64,000 nucleotides of DNA, taken from positions 286,574 through 350,573 of the forward strand of contig NZ_LKET01000039.1 of assembly GCF_001317355.1 (NCBI RefSeq). The letters run 5' to 3'. Source of the DNA: Oxobacter pfennigii (GTDB taxonomy: Bacteria; Bacillota; Clostridia; Clostridiales; Oxobacteraceae). Positions within the stretch are counted from its first letter, which is position 1, and each line of letters begins with the position of its first letter. The notes under the pieces were generated by a model. The model saw only the letters and a list, made by a program, of their open reading frames with translations, was not told the DNA's origin and ran no database searches. A program made the position numbers and the translations under genes. Positions 43,080 through 51,897 of this stretch are shown one piece after another.

Positions 43080-43139
43080 GTGCCCGGACCGAGAAAATGG
43101 CGGCGGGTATGCTGCCTGCCTCAAAACCAATGCCACTAA
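43080..43139 (+). pseudogene. N-terminal stub of a DUF134 (UPF0251) HTH protein
   Basis: GTG-initiated MPGPRKWRRVCCLPQNQCH then stop. The PRKWRRVCCLP start is diagnostic of DUF134 DNA-binding proteins, which usually have 90-150 residues. Everything after residue ~15 is gone, and a terminator lies directly after it. Confidence 0.72.
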
Positions 43140-43149
43140 ATAACAAAGA

Positions 43150-43184
43150 TAAAAGGCTTTCGTAAATTTCGAAAGCCTTTTATA
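43150..43184 (+). terminator. Intrinsic terminator after the DUF134 stub
   Basis: AAAAGGCTTTCG pairs with CGAAAGCCTTTT across a short loop. Confidence 0.8.
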
Positions 43185-43287
43185 GTTTATAGTGCACTGA
43201 AATTAACATCGTTTGTAATTCTATTTTCTTTTATGGGCAAAATTGATATTATTAAATAAAAAAAGCCAAAAAAAAGGGAGAAAAACC

Positions 43288-43713
43288 ATGGATGAAAATA
43301 AAAATATCATCAGTACCATTGATGAATACATAAATCAATTTTCACCGGATGTACAGGAAAAGCTTCAGGCTATAAGACAGATAATAAGGGAAAATGCGCC
43401 CCAGGCAAAGGAAAAGATAAGCTGGCAGATGCCCACCTATGATTTATACGGAAATCTGGTGCATTTTGCAGCCAACAAAAGCCATTTGGGTTTTTATCCC
43501 GGAGCCAGCGGTGTTGAGAACTTTTTGGATAAATTAGCGGAATATAAAAACTCAAAAGGAGCAATTCAATTTCCTTATAGTAAACCTCTGCCTGCTGAAT
43601 TGGTTGCAGAAATAGTGCGGTTCAGAGTGGCTGAAAATAAAAAATATGAAGAATATAAAGAAGAATATAAAAAGGAAAAGAAGCAATCTAAAAAGAACAA
43701 GGAAGAAAAATAG
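43288..43713 (+). CDS. DUF1801 (YdhG-like) protein
   Basis: A 141-residue DUF1801 protein: IDEYINQFSPDVQEKLQAIRQIIRENAP (in part), KISWQMPTYDLYGNLVHFAANKSHLGFYPG (in part), GAIQFPYSKPLP. The family includes proteins named frataxin-like iron chaperones, on limited evidence. A Lys/Glu-rich tail (residues 115-141) is unusually charged. I choose the ATG at 43288 behind AAGGGAG instead of an upstream ATT opening. It is 11 bases from the ammonia-lyase gene, likely one operon. Confidence 0.86.
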   Translation: MDENKNIISTIDEYINQFSPDVQEKLQAIRQIIRENAPQAKEKISWQMPTYDLYGNLVHFAANKSHLGFYPGASGVENFLDKLAEYKNSKGAIQFPYSKPLPAELVAEIVRFRVAENKKYEEYKEEYKKEKKQSKKNKEEK

Positions 43714-43724
43714 GGGGGATTGTC

Positions 43725-44924
43725 ATGGAAATAAAATGGGCTAAAAACACCATGCCTAAAAGTCAGCTTAATAATGTGGATTGCTATATAACTGCGGATG
43801 ATGCAAAATGTGCATACTCTTTTCATAAAACAATACCCGGCTATAAAATCACACCCCTTGTGAAGCTAAAATCACTGGCACAGCACTTTGGAGTAGGCGA
43901 AATTTATGTAAAGGATGAATCAAAGCGCTTTGACTTAAATGCATTTAAAATCACAGGTGCCGGCTTTGCCATGGCAAAATACCTATCCATTTCTTTAGGC
44001 AAGGATATAAGTGAAGTTACTTTTGAAGAGCTTAAATCTCCGAAGACCAAGAAAAAAACAGGGGATATTACATTTTATTCGGCAACCGACGGAAATCACG
44101 GCAGGGCTGTCGCCTGGATGGCATCAAAATTAGGCTATAAAGCGGTGATAAATATGCCAAAGGGTTCTACAGAAAGGCGCCGGCAAAATATTTTGAATAC
44201 AGGAGCGCAATGCGTCATAACGGAAATGAATTATGACGATACGGTGCGCTATACGAATAACCAGGCAAAAGAAAACAATGGCATAGTGGTTCAGGATACA
44301 GCCTGGAAAGGCTATGAGGAAATTCCAACCTGGATTATGCAGGGTTATTCCGCCATGGCTTTAGAAATAGAAGAACAAATGGATTACCCTCCTACTCATA
44401 TATTTTTGCAGGCGGGAGTAGGCTCCTTTGCCAGCGCAATACAGAGCTACTATGCAAATGTATATAAAGAAAACCCACCCATGGTTGTAATAGTGGAATC
44501 AGACCAGGCTGACTGCTTTTATTTATCCGCCCTTGCCAATGACGGAAAAGCTCGTTTTAAAAAGGGGGACATGCTTACCTTGATGGCAGGGCTTGCCTGC
44601 GGCGAGCCTAATACCATATCCTTTGAAATAATAAAAAATCACAGTGCTTATTTTGCCTCCTGTGCAGATATTGTAACAGCTTACGGTATGAGGATATTGG
44701 GAAATCCAATGGGGCAGGATGAAAGAATAATGTCCGGTGAATCCGGAGCAGTGACTACGGGGCTTTTGGCTTATATTATGACAGATACAAAATACCAATC
44801 CTTCAGAAAAGAGCTTAAGCTTGATAAAAATTCAAAGATTCTCCTTATAAGTACCGAGGGAGATACGGACCCGGAGTGCTACCGTGACGTAGTATGGAGA
44901 GGAAGGAATCAATATAGCAAATAA
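43725..44924 (+). CDS. dpaL: Diaminopropionate ammonia-lyase
   Basis: A 399-residue fold-type II PLP enzyme. The lysine lies in DLNAFKITGAGFAMAKYL near residue 76; FYSATDGNHGRAVAWMASKLG and the glycine loop AGVGSFASAIQSY bind cofactor. The length and EIPTWIMQGYSAMALEIEEQ match DpaL/YgeX, which converts 2,3-diaminopropionate to pyruvate and two ammonia. GGGGGG ribosome-binding site. Pyruvate formed here could feed the LctD-type redox couple encoded downstream. Confidence 0.92.
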   Translation: MEIKWAKNTMPKSQLNNVDCYITADDAKCAYSFHKTIPGYKITPLVKLKSLAQHFGVGEIYVKDESKRFDLNAFKITGAGFAMAKYLSISLGKDISEVTFEELKSPKTKKKTGDITFYSATDGNHGRAVAWMASKLGYKAVINMPKGSTERRRQNILNTGAQCVITEMNYDDTVRYTNNQAKENNGIVVQDTAWKGYEEIPTWIMQGYSAMALEIEEQMDYPPTHIFLQAGVGSFASAIQSYYANVYKENPPMVVIVESDQADCFYLSALANDGKARFKKGDMLTLMAGLACGEPNTISFEIIKNHSAYFASCADIVTAYGMRILGNPMGQDERIMSGESGAVTTGLLAYIMTDTKYQSFRKELKLDKNSKILLISTEGDTDPECYRDVVWRGRNQYSK

Positions 44925-45000
44925 GCTGAATTGTAAGAATCTTTTATTTATTCTATAAAATACTAGCAGTGTAGATATCTGTAAAATTATTTGATATAAT

Positions 45001-45060
45001 CGGATTAAAAATTCGAACCAAAATATTCGAATTTAAAAATAATCCGGTTTTATTTTTTTA
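45001..45060 (+). terminator. Nested terminator after dpaL
   Basis: CGGATTA (45001-45007) pairs with TAATCCG (45040-45046), enclosing AATTCGAA/TTCGAATT, and is followed by a T-rich run. It separates dpaL from the Etf operon. Confidence 0.75.
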
Positions 45061-45127
45061 TCTATTTTCAAGTTTTAATGCCTTTATTTGTTAAAATATT
45101 GACTTAAAATGAAAGGTTGTAATAAAG

Positions 45128-45916
45128 ATGAAAATTATTGTTTGTATTAAGCAGGTTCCGGATTCGGCTTCTATTGAAGTGGACCCGGAAAAGGGCACCC
45201 TGAAACGTACGGGTCACAATTCCAAAACAAATCCCTATGATCTCTTTGCTCTGGAAGCTGCTTTACGGATACGGGAGAAGGCTGGAGGAATTGTAACTGC
45301 TTTGACAATGGGCCCTAAGCAGGCGGAGGAAATGATGAGGGATGCTTATATGATGGGGGTGGACGAAGCTGTAATCCTGTCTGATCCAAAGTTTGCAGGC
45401 TCTGATGTTTTGGCAACATCCTATACTCTCTTTCAGGGTATACGCAGTTTAGGCGGAGCAGATTTAATCATATGCGGAAAGCAGACAACTGATGGAGATA
45501 CCGCTCAAATTGGACCGGCTATTGCAGAGCACCTGGGAATCCCTCATGTTGCCTGGGTTAACAGCATTGAAGATATTTCTGGGGAAGCAATTACAGTTCT
45601 TCAGAAAACAGGCAGCTGCATTCAGCAATCCCAAATGAAATATCCTTGCCTGATTACAGTGGAAAAGGATATTTTCGTACCCCGGCTTCCTTCTTATAAG
45701 CTGGGGCTTGCAACAGCAAAAAGGTCAGTCCGCTTTCTTTCCTGCGATGCTCTTCCCGATAAAAACATGTCGTGTTTTGGATTGATTGGCTCTCCCACTG
45801 CTGTAGAGCGGATGTTTCCACCGGAGGTATCTGATGTAAGGGAATATATCCATGGGACTCCTGCTGAAAAGTCAGACCGGATGTTTGAATTGCTTAAAAA
45901 ACGAAAATTGATATAG
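45128..45916 (+). CDS. lctB: Electron transfer flavoprotein beta subunit (LctB-type)
   Basis: A 262-residue EtfB: KIIVCIKQVPDSASIEVDPE (in part), ALTMGPKQAEEMMRDAYMMGVDEAVILSD (in part), and GADLIICGKQTTDGDTAQIGPAIAEHLGIP (in part), which binds the bifurcating FAD/AMP position in related proteins. It forms a complex with the EtfA homologue 12 bases downstream and the FAD oxidase-like LctD. Gene order B-C-D is that of the Acetobacterium woodii lactate dehydrogenase complex. The name lctB rests on that synteny. Confidence 0.9.
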   Translation: MKIIVCIKQVPDSASIEVDPEKGTLKRTGHNSKTNPYDLFALEAALRIREKAGGIVTALTMGPKQAEEMMRDAYMMGVDEAVILSDPKFAGSDVLATSYTLFQGIRSLGGADLIICGKQTTDGDTAQIGPAIAEHLGIPHVAWVNSIEDISGEAITVLQKTGSCIQQSQMKYPCLITVEKDIFVPRLPSYKLGLATAKRSVRFLSCDALPDKNMSCFGLIGSPTAVERMFPPEVSDVREYIHGTPAEKSDRMFELLKKRKLI

Positions 45917-45928
45917 GGAGGGGATTTT

Positions 45929-47122
45929 ATGAACTTTATACATTTTGATGAGGCAAAATGTAACCTGTGCCGGGAATGCATCAATAAATGTCCCTTCCAG
46001 GCACTAACCATGGGTGAAAAAGGCATAGAGGCCAATGATGCCTGCAGGATGTGCAGCCTTTGTATTAGGACATGCCCTAGGGAAGCCATATATTTTGAAC
46101 AGAAAGCCGGAACTGTGGATAAGAGCCAATGGAAGGATATCCTGGTATATGCAGAACAGGAAAACGGACATATTCATCCCGTTGTGTTTGAGTTAATCGG
46201 TGAAGCCCGCCGCTTATCCCAGAATATAGGATATGATGTACATGCTGTTATTGTGGGAGCACAGGGCACTTCCGCAAATGCACAAAAGCTAACAGATTAC
46301 GGCGTAAAAAAGGTTTATATCTATGAGCATAAGGAGTTTGAAGCCTTTAAGGCAGATAGTTTTGCTGCTGCGGTAACTGATTGCATTGCAATGCTCAGAC
46401 CATCTGTGGTTTTGCTGGGCGCTACATCATTAGGCCGTTCTCTTGCACCAAGATTATCAACCCGTTTTCATACAGGCTTGACGGCAGACTGCACTAAACT
46501 TATGATGCGGGAAAATTCTGATCTTGTTCAAATCCGTCCGGCCTTTGGCGGAAATGTTATGGCACAAATTCTTATAACAGATTCCAGACCTCAGTTTGCC
46601 ACAGTGCGATATAAGGTTATGGATGCTGCTAAGCCGGTGCCCGGATTTTCCGGCGAGGTTGTGAGGATGAAAGTTACAGATGATTTGACAGCATCCCGGA
46701 TAAAGGTATGCTCTGTTAAACCCCTGGAAAAGAAAAAGCAGATTGAGGAAGAAGAGGCCCTTGTCGTTGCCGGACGCGGGGTAAAGGATGAAAAGGGGTT
46801 AAAGCTATTAAGAGAGCTGGCTGAAAGCTTGGGAGGTCAATTGTGCTTTACCCGCCCTATGGTAGAGGCAGGATATGGAGACACAGCCCATCAGATTGGT
46901 TTATCCGGACGTACCGTCAAGCCTAAGCTTATAATCACCTGCGGCGTATCGGGGTCTATTCAGTTTGCATCCTGCATGAAAAACTCAGAATGTATTGTTG
47001 CGATAGATGTGAATCCCGATGCATTGATTTTCAACATAGCCCATTACTGCATTGTGGATGACCTGTATGAGATTGTACCGCGATTTTTAGAGCGCATCCG
47101 TGCACAGAAGGAGGAATTGTAA
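45929..47122 (+). CDS. lctC: Electron transfer flavoprotein alpha subunit with N-terminal double [4Fe-4S] domain (LctC-type)
   Basis: A 397-residue EtfA. Residues 1-60 are a bacterial ferredoxin-like extension with C11, C14, C17, C21 and C39, C42, C45, C49 (two clusters). The rest is EtfA: VVLLGATSLGRSLAPRLSTR, PAFGGNVMAQILI and the C-terminal FAD domain (VAGRGVKDEKG, GLSGRTVKPKLIITCGVSGS, AIDVNPDALIFNIAHYCIVDD). The ferredoxin domain lets reduced ferredoxin donate electrons, as expected for a bifurcating/confurcating Etf. Its stop overlaps the lctD start by one base (TAATG). Confidence 0.9.
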   Translation: MNFIHFDEAKCNLCRECINKCPFQALTMGEKGIEANDACRMCSLCIRTCPREAIYFEQKAGTVDKSQWKDILVYAEQENGHIHPVVFELIGEARRLSQNIGYDVHAVIVGAQGTSANAQKLTDYGVKKVYIYEHKEFEAFKADSFAAAVTDCIAMLRPSVVLLGATSLGRSLAPRLSTRFHTGLTADCTKLMMRENSDLVQIRPAFGGNVMAQILITDSRPQFATVRYKVMDAAKPVPGFSGEVVRMKVTDDLTASRIKVCSVKPLEKKKQIEEEEALVVAGRGVKDEKGLKLLRELAESLGGQLCFTRPMVEAGYGDTAHQIGLSGRTVKPKLIITCGVSGSIQFASCMKNSECIVAIDVNPDALIFNIAHYCIVDDLYEIVPRFLERIRAQKEEL

Positions 47123-48570
47123 TGCCATATCCTTATCATCAAATCAATGAGAAAGATATCAAATATTTTAAAACAGTGGTTCCTTCTCGGCGTATGGTAT
47201 GCAGGGAGGACATAAAGGAAGAATACTTTCATGATGAAATGCCGGAATACGGCGTATATGTCCCGGATCTTTTCATTGAGGCAGTCAGTAAGGAAGAAGT
47301 CTCCGCCATAATGAGGTATTCCTATGAAAATAACATCCCTGTTACTGCCAGAGGTGCAGGGACGGGCTTGGCAGGAGGCGCAACCTGCAAATACGGCGGC
47401 ATAATGCTTTCCTTAATGAAAATGAACAGAATTCTTGAGATAGATAATGAGAATCTCACTATTACCGTTGAACCGGGAGCTTTGTTGTCAGAAGTGGCAG
47501 ATGCTGCAAAGTCAGCAGGACTTTTTTATCCTCCGGATCCCGGTGAGAGAACTGCATCAATTGGAGGCACAGTTATCACAAATGCCGGAGGCATGCGAGC
47601 CGTACGCTACGGTGTGACAAGGGATTATGTAAGGGCTATTGAGGCTGTATTGCCTGATGGTGAAATTGTGAATTTCTCATCTAATGTAGTTAAAAACACA
47701 ACGGGTTACGCCCTCAAGGATTTGGTCATCGGTTCCGAAGGCACCCTTTGCATATTGACAAAAGTAACCTTGCGCTTAATCCCCGCTCCGAAATTTACAT
47801 GGTCTATTGTGGTACCCTATGATGAGATTGAAACCTGTATTGAGACGGTCCCAAAGCTTTTGCAAATGAGCTTTATTCCAACTGCTATAGAATTCTTGGA
47901 AACAGAGCTTCTAGATATTATAGAAAGGCATCTTAATAAGTCATTTCCTCACCGCAGCGCCAATGCCTATTTGATTGTGATGTTTGATGCTGTAAGCAGG
48001 GAGGAAATTGAGAAAATGACCAATGAGGCAGCCAAAGTTTGCATTGAAGCCGGAGCCCAGGATGCACTTATATGCAATTCCGATGAGAGAAGTGCCTCGG
48101 TATGGTCGGTCCGTGCTGCGGTTCTTGAAGGGATGAAAGCCGACAGCATTGCCCAGGAAGAATGCGATGTTGTGGTGCCACGCCCAAGGATTGCAGACTT
48201 CGTTAAAGCAGCAAAGAATATCGGTAAAAAATACGGAATTCGTATTATGACCGTAGGACATGCTGGAGACGGAAATATCCATACAGAGATGCTTAGGGAT
48301 AAACATCTGTCGGAGAAACAATGGAAATCCAATACAAAGGCCTGCTTAAAGGAACTATATGCACTGTCCAAAGAGCTGGGAGGCCAGTTATCCGGTGAAC
48401 ACGGTATCGGAAACGGACGTCTTGAATTTTTGGAGGATTTTATAGGAGACAGAATGTACCGTTTATTTCAGTCCGTTAAACTGGCCTTTGACGAAAAAAA
48501 TATTCTCAATCCCGGTAAGCTGATTACTTTTGAAAAAACCATAAAGGAGGACGTTTTAAATGATCGATAA
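47122..48570 (+). CDS. lctD: FAD-dependent 2-hydroxyacid dehydrogenase (LctD/GlcD family)
   Basis: A 482-residue FAD-linked oxidase-C protein. The PCMH FAD domain shows TARGAGTGLAGGATCKYGG, SIGGTVITNAGGMRAVRYG and LKDLVIGSEGTL; the cap domain shows the metal/substrate motif GHAGDGNIHTEM and SGEHGIGNGRLEFL. It oxidises lactate or another 2-hydroxyacid and passes electrons to the Etf pair. Translation is coupled to lctC. Lactate fits by synteny with A. woodii, but no lactate permease or racemase is present here. Confidence 0.9.
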   Translation: MPYPYHQINEKDIKYFKTVVPSRRMVCREDIKEEYFHDEMPEYGVYVPDLFIEAVSKEEVSAIMRYSYENNIPVTARGAGTGLAGGATCKYGGIMLSLMKMNRILEIDNENLTITVEPGALLSEVADAAKSAGLFYPPDPGERTASIGGTVITNAGGMRAVRYGVTRDYVRAIEAVLPDGEIVNFSSNVVKNTTGYALKDLVIGSEGTLCILTKVTLRLIPAPKFTWSIVVPYDEIETCIETVPKLLQMSFIPTAIEFLETELLDIIERHLNKSFPHRSANAYLIVMFDAVSREEIEKMTNEAAKVCIEAGAQDALICNSDERSASVWSVRAAVLEGMKADSIAQEECDVVVPRPRIADFVKAAKNIGKKYGIRIMTVGHAGDGNIHTEMLRDKHLSEKQWKSNTKACLKELYALSKELGGQLSGEHGIGNGRLEFLEDFIGDRMYRLFQSVKLAFDEKNILNPGKLITFEKTIKEDVLNDR

Positions 48571-49726
48571 GAATAAAATGCCCCTGGCAATAGGAATTGC
48601 CTTTGTAGCCTTTACCACACAATTCGGAGGAGGCTTCGCATCGGGAGCCCAGTTATATCAATATTTCATCAATTACGGAATATGGGCGCTGTTTATGCCA
48701 ATAATAGCCCAGGCTCTGCTGGCCTTGTTTTTCTGGTATGGGCTAAGGTTCGCGTTCAGGAATAAGACCTATAACTACCGCAGCTTTTCGGACAGCTTTT
48801 ACGGTAAATACCGCCATATATTTTCCAACCTATATGAAGTAGTTTACATTATGCTTATATGCCTGGCTCCGGCTGTGGCATTTGCAACAGGCGGCTCAAC
48901 ACTTAACATATTGACAGGCCTTCCTTATTTTGTCTGTACTTTTTTGATAGGCGTTTTCATTTTTGTTATAGCTATGTATGGTACGGATATTGTAAGGAAA
49001 GCAGCATCAACCCTGTCGGTGATGATTATTATCGGCTTGCTGGTTGTTCTGGTTCCTAATATTATTGCACAATGGGATACAATCGTAAATACTATTGCCC
49101 GCTTGGGAGAGGGTATTCTTCCCGTTGGATCAAAAGAAAGCGGCTCCTTTTTAAGCGCATTGTGGACATCTGTTGTCTATGCCCTTTTTCAGCTTGCTTC
49201 TGTCGGGTTGATGTACCAGCATGTGAAACCCCTCACCGATGAAAAACAGCTTAACTTAAGCATGATCTATACATTTATTGTGAATACCGTATGTATGGTT
49301 ATCTCCGTGTTTGGCCTGCTGGCTGTGGCTCATAATGAGGAGCTTGCAAAAACGGCTGTACCTATGCTGCTCCTTGTTCAAAAGGGTGTGGGAGCAGCAG
49401 TATTGATGCCTATTATATCCATTCTCATCATTTTAGGGGCAGTATCCACTGGCGTAAATATGATTGCCGGCCTTGTTACCAGGGTGGTAGATGCATTGGA
49501 ACACCGTGATAATGACCAAAAAGCATCTGCTTCGAAGCATATGAAGCGCAGCATAGCGGTTTCTCTTGTTTTCACTGTGATGACCTTTTGTATTTCACAG
49601 TTTGGATTGCTTCCTCTGGTAAAAGTGGGATATTCTTATTTGGGATATGCAACCCTTATTGCCGTAGCAATTCCATTTATAGTCCATGCAGTTTTTTCCG
49701 GAAACAAGCCGGCTCAAAAGAATTAA
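48560..49726 (+). CDS. YkvI-type membrane transporter-like protein
   Basis: A 388-residue membrane protein with about ten helices and the LeuT/APC-like start AIGIAFVAFTTQFGGGFASGAQLYQYF. Its start lies 11 bases inside the lctD frame, with AAAGGAGG as ribosome-binding site, so it is tightly coupled to the Etf operon. YkvI proteins have no defined substrate. The position argues that it imports the substrate of the dehydrogenase complex, in the place where A. woodii carries a lactate permease. Confidence 0.82.
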   Translation: MIDKNKMPLAIGIAFVAFTTQFGGGFASGAQLYQYFINYGIWALFMPIIAQALLALFFWYGLRFAFRNKTYNYRSFSDSFYGKYRHIFSNLYEVVYIMLICLAPAVAFATGGSTLNILTGLPYFVCTFLIGVFIFVIAMYGTDIVRKAASTLSVMIIIGLLVVLVPNIIAQWDTIVNTIARLGEGILPVGSKESGSFLSALWTSVVYALFQLASVGLMYQHVKPLTDEKQLNLSMIYTFIVNTVCMVISVFGLLAVAHNEELAKTAVPMLLLVQKGVGAAVLMPIISILIILGAVSTGVNMIAGLVTRVVDALEHRDNDQKASASKHMKRSIAVSLVFTVMTFCISQFGLLPLVKVGYSYLGYATLIAVAIPFIVHAVFSGNKPAQKN

Positions 49727-49771
49727 TTAAGTTAAGACACCATGTAATATAGGCCAATTAAACATATAATA

Positions 49772-49800
49772 TTGACACTAAAATTAAAATATGATATTTA
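49772..49800 (+). promoter_or_regulatory. htpG promoter
   Basis: TTGACA (49772-49777), 17 bases, TATTTA (49795-49800), directly ahead of the CIRCE element. Confidence 0.65.
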
Positions 49801-49801
49801 T

Positions 49802-49840
49802 AAGTTATTAGCACTCTAAAGTTTAGAGTGCTAATAACTT
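49802..49840. promoter_or_regulatory. CIRCE element (HrcA operator)
   Basis: TTAGCACTC (49808-49816), 9 bases, GAGTGCTAA (49826-49834): an exact match to the CIRCE consensus. The palindrome extends a further six bases on each side. It overlaps the expected transcription start of htpG. Confidence 0.95.
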
Positions 49841-49899
49841 ACCTATTACATAATTATGCCTGTCAATCAGGCATTTACATTGCGAAAGGAGAGGTTTAA

Positions 49900-51780
49900 T
49901 TGGCAACAAAACAATTTAAAACAGAGTCTAAAAGGCTTTTAGACCTTATGATTAATTCAATTTACACTCACAGGGAAATCTTTTTAAGGGAGCTTATATC
50001 CAATGCCAGCGATGCAATAGACAAAATTTATTACAAGGCACTGACAGATAAGTCCTTAAGCTTTGACAAAGACAATTACTTCATTAAAATAACAGCCGAC
50101 AAGGAAAACAGAATACTGAAAATAGCAGATACCGGCATTGGAATGACAAAGGAAGAGCTGGATGAAAACCTAGGTGTCATAGCAAAAAGCGGTTCCCTCC
50201 AGTTTAAAAAAGAAAATGAATTAAAGGACGGCCATGATATAATTGGCCAGTTCGGCGTAGGGTTTTATTCGGCATTTATGGTGGCCGATACCGTTACCGT
50301 AATAAGCAAGGCTCTAGGCCGTGATGAGGCATATAAATGGGAATCCAAAGGTGCTGATGGCTACAGTATAGAGACGGCAGAGAAAGACACAGTTGGAACG
50401 GAAATAATTCTAAAAATAAAAGCTAATACCGAAGAGGAAAGCTTTGATGAATATTTGGAGGAATACCGGCTTAAATCCATCATTAAGAAATATTCCGATT
50501 TTATAAGGTATCCAATTAAGATGGATGTAACAGGCAGGCGCCCCAAAGAAGGCAGCGAAAATGAATATGAGGATTATAAGGAAGAGCAGGTATTAAACAG
50601 CATGGTCCCCATATGGAAAAAGAATAAAAATGAGCTTAAAGCCGAGGACTATGAAAACTTTTATTCCGAAAAGCATTATGGCTTTGATAAACCCGTTAAA
50701 TACATTCATTTTAACGTGGAAGGTACTGTCAGCTATAACTCCATTTTGTTTATTCCTGAAAACGCCCCCTTTGATTTTTACACAAAGGAATATGAAAAGG
50801 GACTGGAGCTTTATTCTAACGGCGTCCTCATAATGAACAAATGCGCCGATTTACTGCCTGATTACTTCAGCTTTGTTAAAGGTATTGTGGATTCCGAGGA
50901 TTTATCCTTGAATATTTCCCGTGAAATGCTGCAGCACGACAGGCAGTTGAAATTAATCGCAAAAAACATAAAGTCAAAAATCAAAAGCGAGCTTGAAAAT
51001 CTTTTAAAAAGCGACAGAGAAAAGTACGAGAAGTTCTATAAAACCTTCGGCAGACAGTTGAAATACGGTGTTTACAGCGATTTTGGAAGCAACAAGGACG
51101 TATTGCAGGATTTATTGATGTTCTATTCATCAAAAGAAAAGAAGATGGTAACTTTGGATGAATATGTGTCCAGGATGCCTGAAGGCCAGAAATACATTTA
51201 TTATGCTGCCGGTGAGTCAAATGAAAGAATAGAAAAGCTGCCTCAGACCGAGCTTGTTTTGGATAAAGGCTATGAAATTCTTTATTTTACCGATGATGTT
51301 GATGAATTCGCCATAAGGATGCTATTAAACTATAAGGAAAAGGAATTTAAAAATGTATCCAGCGGTGATTTAGGAATAGAATCCGATGATAAAGAGGATT
51401 CAAAAAAGTCAGAGGACAAAGAAACAATTGACTTATTCAGCAGTATGAAGGATATTTTATCCGGCAAGGTTGTAGGTGTCAAAGCTTCAAAAAGGCTTAA
51501 AAACTACCCTGTTTGCCTTTCAAACGAAGGCGAGCTAACCATAGAAATGGAGAAAATATTAAACTCTATGCCTAACAATCAAAACCTTAAGGCAGATAAA
51601 ATCCTTGAAATAAACACCAACCACGATGTTTTCAGCATTTTGAAGGAGGCTTATCAAAATGACAAGGATAAGCTAAGCCTATATACGGATTTGCTTTATA
51701 ACCAGGCTCTCTTAATAGAAGGCCTACCGGTAACAGATCCGGTGGAATTTACAAATAATATCTGCAAATTGATGAAGTAA
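49900..51780 (+). CDS. htpG: Molecular chaperone HtpG (Hsp90)
   Basis: A 626-residue Hsp90. The N-terminal GHKL ATPase has [25 protein letters not shown] and [14 protein letters not shown]. The middle domain has [13 protein letters not shown] with the catalytic Arg. The C-terminal dimerisation domain is complete. A charged acidic stretch ([14 protein letters not shown]) near residue 510 links the last two domains. TTG start behind GAAAGGAGAGG. An exact CIRCE upstream implies control by HrcA. Confidence 0.96.
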   Translation: MATKQFKTESKRLLDLMINSIYTHREIFLRELISNASDAIDKIYYKALTDKSLSFDKDNYFIKITADKENRILKIADTGIGMTKEELDENLGVIAKSGSLQFKKENELKDGHDIIGQFGVGFYSAFMVADTVTVISKALGRDEAYKWESKGADGYSIETAEKDTVGTEIILKIKANTEEESFDEYLEEYRLKSIIKKYSDFIRYPIKMDVTGRRPKEGSENEYEDYKEEQVLNSMVPIWKKNKNELKAEDYENFYSEKHYGFDKPVKYIHFNVEGTVSYNSILFIPENAPFDFYTKEYEKGLELYSNGVLIMNKCADLLPDYFSFVKGIVDSEDLSLNISREMLQHDRQLKLIAKNIKSKIKSELENLLKSDREKYEKFYKTFGRQLKYGVYSDFGSNKDVLQDLLMFYSSKEKKMVTLDEYVSRMPEGQKYIYYAAGESNERIEKLPQTELVLDKGYEILYFTDDVDEFAIRMLLNYKEKEFKNVSSGDLGIESDDKEDSKKSEDKETIDLFSSMKDILSGKVVGVKASKRLKNYPVCLSNEGELTIEMEKILNSMPNNQNLKADKILEINTNHDVFSILKEAYQNDKDKLSLYTDLLYNQALLIEGLPVTDPVEFTNNICKLMK

Positions 51781-51789
51781 GAATTTAAA

Positions 51790-51833
51790 AAGTCCGTTTT
51801 CGGGTGTGCCCGGGAGCGGACTTCATTTTAAAA
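51790..51833 (+). terminator. Intrinsic terminator after htpG
   Basis: AAGTCCG and CGGACTT enclose an inner CGGG/CCCG helix; followed by CATTTT. Confidence 0.75.
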
Positions 51834-51897
51834 TAAATTGCCTTACGGCTATGAGCAGTAAATTCATAATACCAAGAGTCATATTTTCTCAGAAATT

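Noticed and set aside
45694..48371. Minus-strand frames of 126-134 codons within the lctBCD genes
   Set aside because: Antisense shadows of well-supported genes; composition is Cys/Ser/Arg-rich in the way typical of complementary-strand reading.
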